Shown piece by piece: positions 59,314-64,000 of a DNA stretch of 64,000 bases. The position numbers and the translations under genes were made by a program. The stretch comes from Dipteris shenzhenensis (Eukaryota; Polypodiophyta; Polypodiopsida; Gleicheniales), in assembly GCA_047967505.1 (NCBI GenBank), contig CM106538.1. One strand, given 5' to 3'. The first letter of the stretch is position 1. Each line of letters starts with the position of its first letter. The notes beneath the pieces are model-generated. The model had not been told where the DNA came from. It saw nothing but the letters and a program-made list of their open reading frames with translations, and did not search any database.

Positions 59314-61519
59314 ATGGCGGCTCCCTACCCGGAACCGGAGGCCTAGTCGGACCCTCCCTCTCCAGATGCCTACCGCATTATCTTGACAGAGCAACAATTG
59401 TCTCGGGTACAGGAGGTTGCCAATGACTTTGCCCTTACCTCTGTCTACGGCAGAGTCATTGGACATTCCCCCTCCACATCAGCCATCAGGGACTGGCTCC
59501 AGTCCACTCTCATGCTAGAGGACAGCCACATTGAGGAGGTGGCCCTTATGGGAAGGGGCGTCTTCTGGCTTAAACTCTCTACTGCGAAAGCGGCGAGCAA
59601 CCTGATTGCTGGTTCCCCCACATCTGTGGATGGAAAGATCATTATGATAGTCCCTTGGTACCGTGGATTCAGTGCAACGGATTTTGATGCTCGTTTCCGC
59701 ATACCTCGCCACCCAGTGACGCTAGTTTTTCCAGGCCTTGCTGCTGAGCTGCAGCCGATTGTTAGGGACCTGGGCTCCCACTTTGGCTGGGTTATGCATG
59801 ACACTTTCGCCGACATGGTTACTACGGCAGGAGCCCCTCGAGTCCGTGTGGTTGTGGCGGACCCTGCGTCTCTCCTTGCAGTGATTGAGATCGTGACAGA
59901 TGCCGGCAGCATTACCCAGAGCATGGTAGTCACAGGACAGCCAGGCCAGTGCCTAAGGTGTCACGGCTTTGGGCACCTGGCTGCTATTTGTCCACGATTC
60001 TCCAGTTCCTCTCGGGCCCCCCCCTCCCCCTCCGTCCCCTCCCCCCCCCTCCGGGCAGCCACGTCAGGAGGAGCAGAGGCAGCCGGAGTCCGGTCCAGAG
60101 ATAGCTGGCGGTTGGACTGAGGTCAGAAGGAAAAGAGGAAAGAATAAGAAGATTTCCGAAAAAGGCAAGGAGGCAGAGGTTACCCAACCTGCAGCAGCGC
60201 CTCAGAGACCTGACAGGCAGCCGCCCCAGGGTCCTGGGAGAGCTTCTTCTTCGACGGTAGCCCGCCCTCCACAGCCTCAGGTCCCCCTCTCTTCCGCTCC
60301 CCAGCGCCCTTCCGCTCAATCCCAGCCCCCAGGCACACCCCCCTCTTCCCGACCCGCAGCATCAGCCCCCGCCTCTTCCTCTTCGGTCTCCTCCTCTTCC
60401 TTCTCCGCCCTAGTCCCAGGTGCAGCCCCATCCCCCCCCGCCTCTCTCAGCTCTCCTGCAGTGTCAGCTGTACCGATGGTTCCTCAGCCGCGGGCAGCCC
60501 CCACTCCCCCTCCTCCACCCCCCCCGCTAGCCCCCGCCTCTTCCTCTTCAGTCTCCTCTTCCTTCTCCGCCCTAGTCCCAGGTGCAGCCCCATCCCCCCC
60601 CGCCTCTCTCAGCTCTCCTGCAGTGTCAGCTGTACCGATGGTTCCTCAGCCGCGGGCAGCCCCCACTCCCCCTCCTCCACCCCCCCCCGCTAGTCGCCTT
60701 TGTGGAGTCTGAGTTGCCTACCCCCCAGCCACCTCCCCCTTCCCCTCCACAGGCAGGTCACCCTGAATCTACACCACCACTGGAGCAGTCCTCCCTGTCT
60801 GCTAGCCCCTCAGTTGCAAACTCTGGTGGGCCTCAGCTTCAGGAGAGAGAGCTTCCTCGCAACTTCTACAGATCTGGCCCTTGGGACTACTTGGATGTGG
60901 CCGACCTTGGGACCTTTCCTGCTTGTCTCGACATCAGTATCTTCCTGCTCCGTAAAGGGGCGGATGGGAAGATCGCAACCTTGGCCCCGAGGGATGGCCC
61001 TAGCTTTGCTTTCACATTCCTCAGCGACGGCACCGAGACTAGGACAGACGACTCGGTCTGGGAGGCTCTCAGAGAGCAGACTGCTCAGGTTTGCTCCTAG
61101 ATAGGCCCGTCCGGTGGACAGCTTCTCGAGACTCAGTGGTCCGAGGGTGACGTGCGCCTACGGTGGCGTTGCGCCGCCAAACGCTTCAGATTGATTGTGA
61201 TCCTCAAGCCCCCTCTGTCGTGGCCCCCTCAAAAACTCCGAGCCTTCTACGGGATGTCAGAGCCTGGACCCCTCAAAAACTCCGAGCCTTCTACGGGATG
61301 TCTACTTCAGAGATCTCGAGTTGGCTCGAGAAAGCATTTGTTCATGGTACTAAAGGCCTTACGCCTTTGCTAAAGGTGTTGAAGAACGGGCAGGACGATC
61401 CCACCTCCCCCTCCAAACCCTCTCATAAGCGTCAGCGCCTCCATTCCGACATGTCAACTTCTTCATCGACATCTGCCACGAGTAGACAATTGTTCGCAGC
61501 CTACCAGTCCTCACCATGA
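59314..61519 (+). mobile_element. LINE-5 ORF1 (Gag-like), frameshifted
   Basis: The ATG at 59314 starts MAAPYPEPEA, then a TAG, then an open frame to 60120. That frame holds an N-terminal Gag-like (DUF4283-type) domain (VYGRVIGHSPSTSAIRDWLQ, GRGVFWLKLSTAKAASNLIA) and a knuckle C-L-R-C-H-G-F-G-H-L-A-A-I-C (CX2CX4HX4C). Frames then slip in poly-C runs (60017-60055 and about 60680). The protein continues with GGWTEVRRKRGKNKK, a Pro/Ser/Ala-rich region containing a 165-bp tandem duplication, and LPRNFYRSGPWDYLDVADLG to LLRKGADGKIATLAPRDGPS. It ends with LEKAFVHGTKGLTPLLKV and SRQLFAAYQSSP. A 44-bp tandem duplication (61231-61318) shifts the frame again. The stop overlaps ORF2 as ATGA. ORF1 proteins bind LINE RNA. 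Confidence 0.85.
60366..60690. repeat. 165-bp tandem duplication in LINE-5 ORF1
   Basis: Two adjacent copies (60366-60530 and 60531-60690) encode SSVSSSFSALVPGAAPSPPA and SLSSPAVSAVPMVPQPRAAP twice. They are almost identical, so the duplication is recent. It extends the low-complexity linker between the knuckle and the ORF1 C-terminal domain. Confidence 0.92.
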
Positions 61520-64000
61520 GCCTACACCTTGTCTCCTGGAATGTGAACGGGTTTCATTCTTCTGGCACCCATGGTCCTAGGAAGCTCATCTTGAGACAGG
61601 AACTTCAGCCAACAGTGATTGGTCGCTTGGATATACTTCTGCTCCAGGAGCACAAGCTTTCTGTGGCTCATTCCCGTAGCTGCGGGAAGATTCTCCCTGG
61701 ACGCTCTCACACTTATTGGGAGCCCTCGATCGGCGCACAGGGGAGGAGTGGCGGTGTCTGTACTTCCGTGTGCGAGCAGTTAGCCCAGGGAGTTTTTGGT
61801 CATGGTACGTTGATTTCAGGCCGTGCCCTTTGGGTAGGCCTCGAGTTGGAGGGTTCCAAAATAGGGATCCTCAACATCTATGCTCCCACAGACCTCCGAT
61901 GCAGAGCCACCTTCTGGAGGACACTTACAGGGATTCTCCCAGACATGGATTCCTGGATTGTTGGAGGTGACTTCAACAATCTGGAGACCTTGGAGGACCA
62001 GCAGGGCGGAGGACCAGAGTTTACAGGTATGGCTCAGAGCAGGCCGCTTGGGACTCCTTTATCTTCGCGACAGGAGGTAGGGACAGCTGGAGAGACCCGT
62101 CCTTCCGCCGTTGGCACGAGAGCTTGGACTTCTCGTGGGGCTTCCGCAGGGAAGGAGGCAGACTCCTGGAGAGACTGGATAGATTTTATGTCAGTGATTG
62201 GGCCATCAGCAGAGGCGGTCAGGCGGGTATAGTGCCACGGACGACACTTTCCGACCACGCGCCTATGCTCTTATCATTAGATTCGGCAACTCAGTCCCTT
62301 CCTCCCCGTTCGTGCCGGATCCCCGACTCCATCTTCTTGAGGGAGGACGTGCGCAGTAGCATCGGTAGCCTTTGGGACAGAGATTGGGGCGAGTGCGTGG
62401 ATCTGGTTGATTCGGTGGCGCAGGCTTTGCAGGAGTCTAGCCAGATTTGCCAGCTCGCGACCCTTCAGGTTCGACAGGAGTGGTGGGGCAGAGAGAGAGC
62501 TCTTCGTAGGGACCTCGCTTCCATTCAGCGACTCCAGCAGGCAGCCCCGGGCTCGGAGGAGCTTCGGATCCAGGCCCTTCGAGCCAGAGCCCTTCTTGAG
62601 AAGACTCTCCAGTGCCGTTCAGAGTTTTCCTATCACGCCTCCCTCTCATTCTGGGCTCGGAAGGGCGACCGGATGTGCAGGGAGTTCTTCAGGACGCATG
62701 GCCAGAGAGCAGCAGGTGATCAGCTACGAAGTCTGAGGACAGCGGAGGGGCACATCGTTACTGATCCGGGTGAGGTCTTGGGGTTGGCTACCGACTTCTA
62801 CATGACCCTTTTCCAGCAGGAGCAGCTTGCCCCTCGCACTCGACGTTCCCGCGAGGAGGTGTGGAGGCATATTCCAGCCCTAGTTCAGCCCAGCATGCAC
62901 GCGACGTTGGCACCGTTCACTACTGACGAGATGTTGGAGGCCTTGATGGCCATCGATGGGCAGAAATGCCCTGGCGAGGATGGGCTATCTTGCGCTTTCT
63001 TCACCTCCTTCTGGGATCAGATCCATCAGCCCCTCCTAGCAGCCCTCCAGAGGATTTTCAGCAGCGGATATATGCCAGAGAGCCTCTCCTCGGGACTGAT
63101 TTGCCTCATCCCGAAGGGAGGAGATCGACAGGAGATCCGTCAGTGGCGCCCGATCACTCTCCTCTCCACTGCCTACAAAATCCTTGCCAAGATGATCAGC
63201 GCCAGAGTTCGGCCTCTACTTCCTGACCTCATTCATGACACTCAGACACGCTTTGTCTAGGATCGCAGTATCCAGGATAATGTCTTCACTTTCTCAGAGG
63301 CGGCGGAGTGGGCTCAGCACAGCGGGTCACATTTAGCCATCCTACTTCTCGACTTTGAGAAGGCCTACGATCGAGTGGACTGGTCCTTCTTGGAGGGTAC
63401 TCTGGAGCGACTAGGGTTCCCAGCAGGATGGATACAGGGTATTTCAGCATTATACAAGACGGCTTCCAGCAGGGTCATCATCGGCGGCAGGATGGGAGAG
63501 CGATTTCGTTTGGAGAGATCAGTGCGTCAGGGTTGCCCCCTTGCTCCTTACCTGTTTCTCTTCTTCGCCGAGGCCATGACATACTACCTTCGAGCGAGGT
63601 CGACCGGGATCTGGGGTGTTCGCCTTCCCATCAGGGAGGACACGGAGCTTCTGGATTCGGAGTATGCAGATGACACAGCACTGTATGTTCAGGATGATGA
63701 GATGATGCTGGAGAGGGTGAGGCTAGCCCTAGAGGTCTTCTGCTCGACAGCCGGTGCGAAAATCAACTGGAACAAATCAGTTGGTTTTCTCACAAATCCG
63801 GGGGCGTGCTCACAGTGGGGGAGGTTTTTGGGCTTCAGGTGGATCCCGCGGGGACAGACAGCTAGATATCTCGGCTTTCAGGTCGGCCTGGATATCACGC
63901 CAGCTCAGCAGTTTCTCCCGGTGCTAGATTCCATTCGACGGAAGCTGGCTTTCTGGAGCACTGCTAAGCTCTCTCTCGCAGGTCGTGCTCTTGTAGTCAA
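61516..64000 (+). mobile_element. LINE-5 ORF2: endonuclease and reverse transcriptase (runs off the edge)
   Basis: The ATG at 61516 opens SLHLVSWNVNGFHSSGTHGP. The APE-type endonuclease continues through LLLQEHKLS, GRSHTYWEPSIG, NIYAPTDLR, IVGGDFN and, after one frameshift near 62020, LSDHAPM, so the catalytic Asn, Glu, Asp and His motifs are present. A helical linker leads to RT: CPGEDGLSCAFF, LIPKGGDRQEIRQWRPITLL, a TAG at 63258-63260 in place of an expected sense codon before DRSIQDN, LLDFEKAYDRVDW, SVRQGCPLAPYLF and EYADDTALYV with the catalytic YADD intact. The frame is still open at 64000. Two lesions inactivate an otherwise well preserved protein. Confidence 0.92.

Noticed and set aside
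58405-59426. Open frames of up to 313 codons rich in Pro, Ser and Arg, on both strands
   Set aside because: All frames of this C-rich DNA are open because stop codons need A and T. It is the leader of LINE-5, and the real ORF1 ATG with a recognisable domain comes after it.

Overview
The window looks like nuclear DNA of a land plant with a large, repeat-swollen genome. It has GT-AG introns and plant-type Copia, Gypsy and LINE retroelements. Dinucleotide arrays, mainly (GA)n and (CA)n, recur every few kilobases, and very little sequence is host-coding. The ParB-like pseudogene, as far as I can recall such families, and the dense microsatellites suggest a seed-free plant such as a fern, but that is a weak inference. 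Nothing prokaryotic, organellar or CRISPR-like is present.

Host genes are few. At 5247-5633 (+) two exons encode the end of a CTR1/EDR1-like (Raf-type MAPKKK) kinase. No earlier exon is visible in the 5.2 kb upstream, so either the preceding intron is very long or this is a fragment. At 19.9-22.2 kb (+) is a broken, intron-containing gene for an uncharacterised protein with a ParB/sulfiredoxin-like core. At 57106-57343 (-) is one probable 3'-terminal exon that resembles the C-terminus of an LpxB-like (GT19) glycosyltransferase.

Mobile elements fill most of the rest. LINE-1 (about 1.3-3.84 kb, +) is a decayed 3' end with a poly(A) tail. LINE-2 (8.9-11.75 kb, -) is a decayed two-ORF element. 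Copia-1 (14.2-18.25 kb, -) has gag, a damaged protease, a primer-binding site and a candidate LTR. A small Gypsy protease scrap lies at 19.1-19.25 kb. LINE-3 (37.3-38.5 kb, +) and LINE-5 (58.5-64.0 kb, +, running off the edge) are two copies of one family. From 39.25 to about 55 kb is a Gypsy cluster. GypA (41.46-50.46 kb, -) has a 1.16-kb 5' LTR and a nearly full gag-pol. Its 3' end is fused at 41.46 kb to GypB (39.25-41.46 kb, -), which is a gag-tail/protease piece of a related element. GypA's LTR abuts GypC (50.46-about 55 kb, +), a Tat-like element with a second RNase H domain. A LINE-4 scrap (-) follows at 55 kb.

Smaller structures include a 218-bp hAT-type MITE with 8-bp target duplications (30583-30800), a tRNA-derived SINE candidate (4.79-4.91 kb), and a 60-bp inverted repeat enclosing half a kilobase of microsatellites (28.5-29.1 kb). 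There are also several minisatellites and segmental duplications.

The main biological theme is decay of silenced elements. Four separate retroelements carry Asp-to-Asn changes in catalytic motifs, and the CAG-to-TAG and TGG-to-TAG stops fit C-to-T decay of methylated cytosines. I found no intact novel multi-gene system. The most unusual items are the ParB-like pseudogene, the Gypsy Gag with a series of CX2CX3HX4C knuckles, and the ATGA ORF1/ORF2 junction shared by the LINE-3 and LINE-5 copies.
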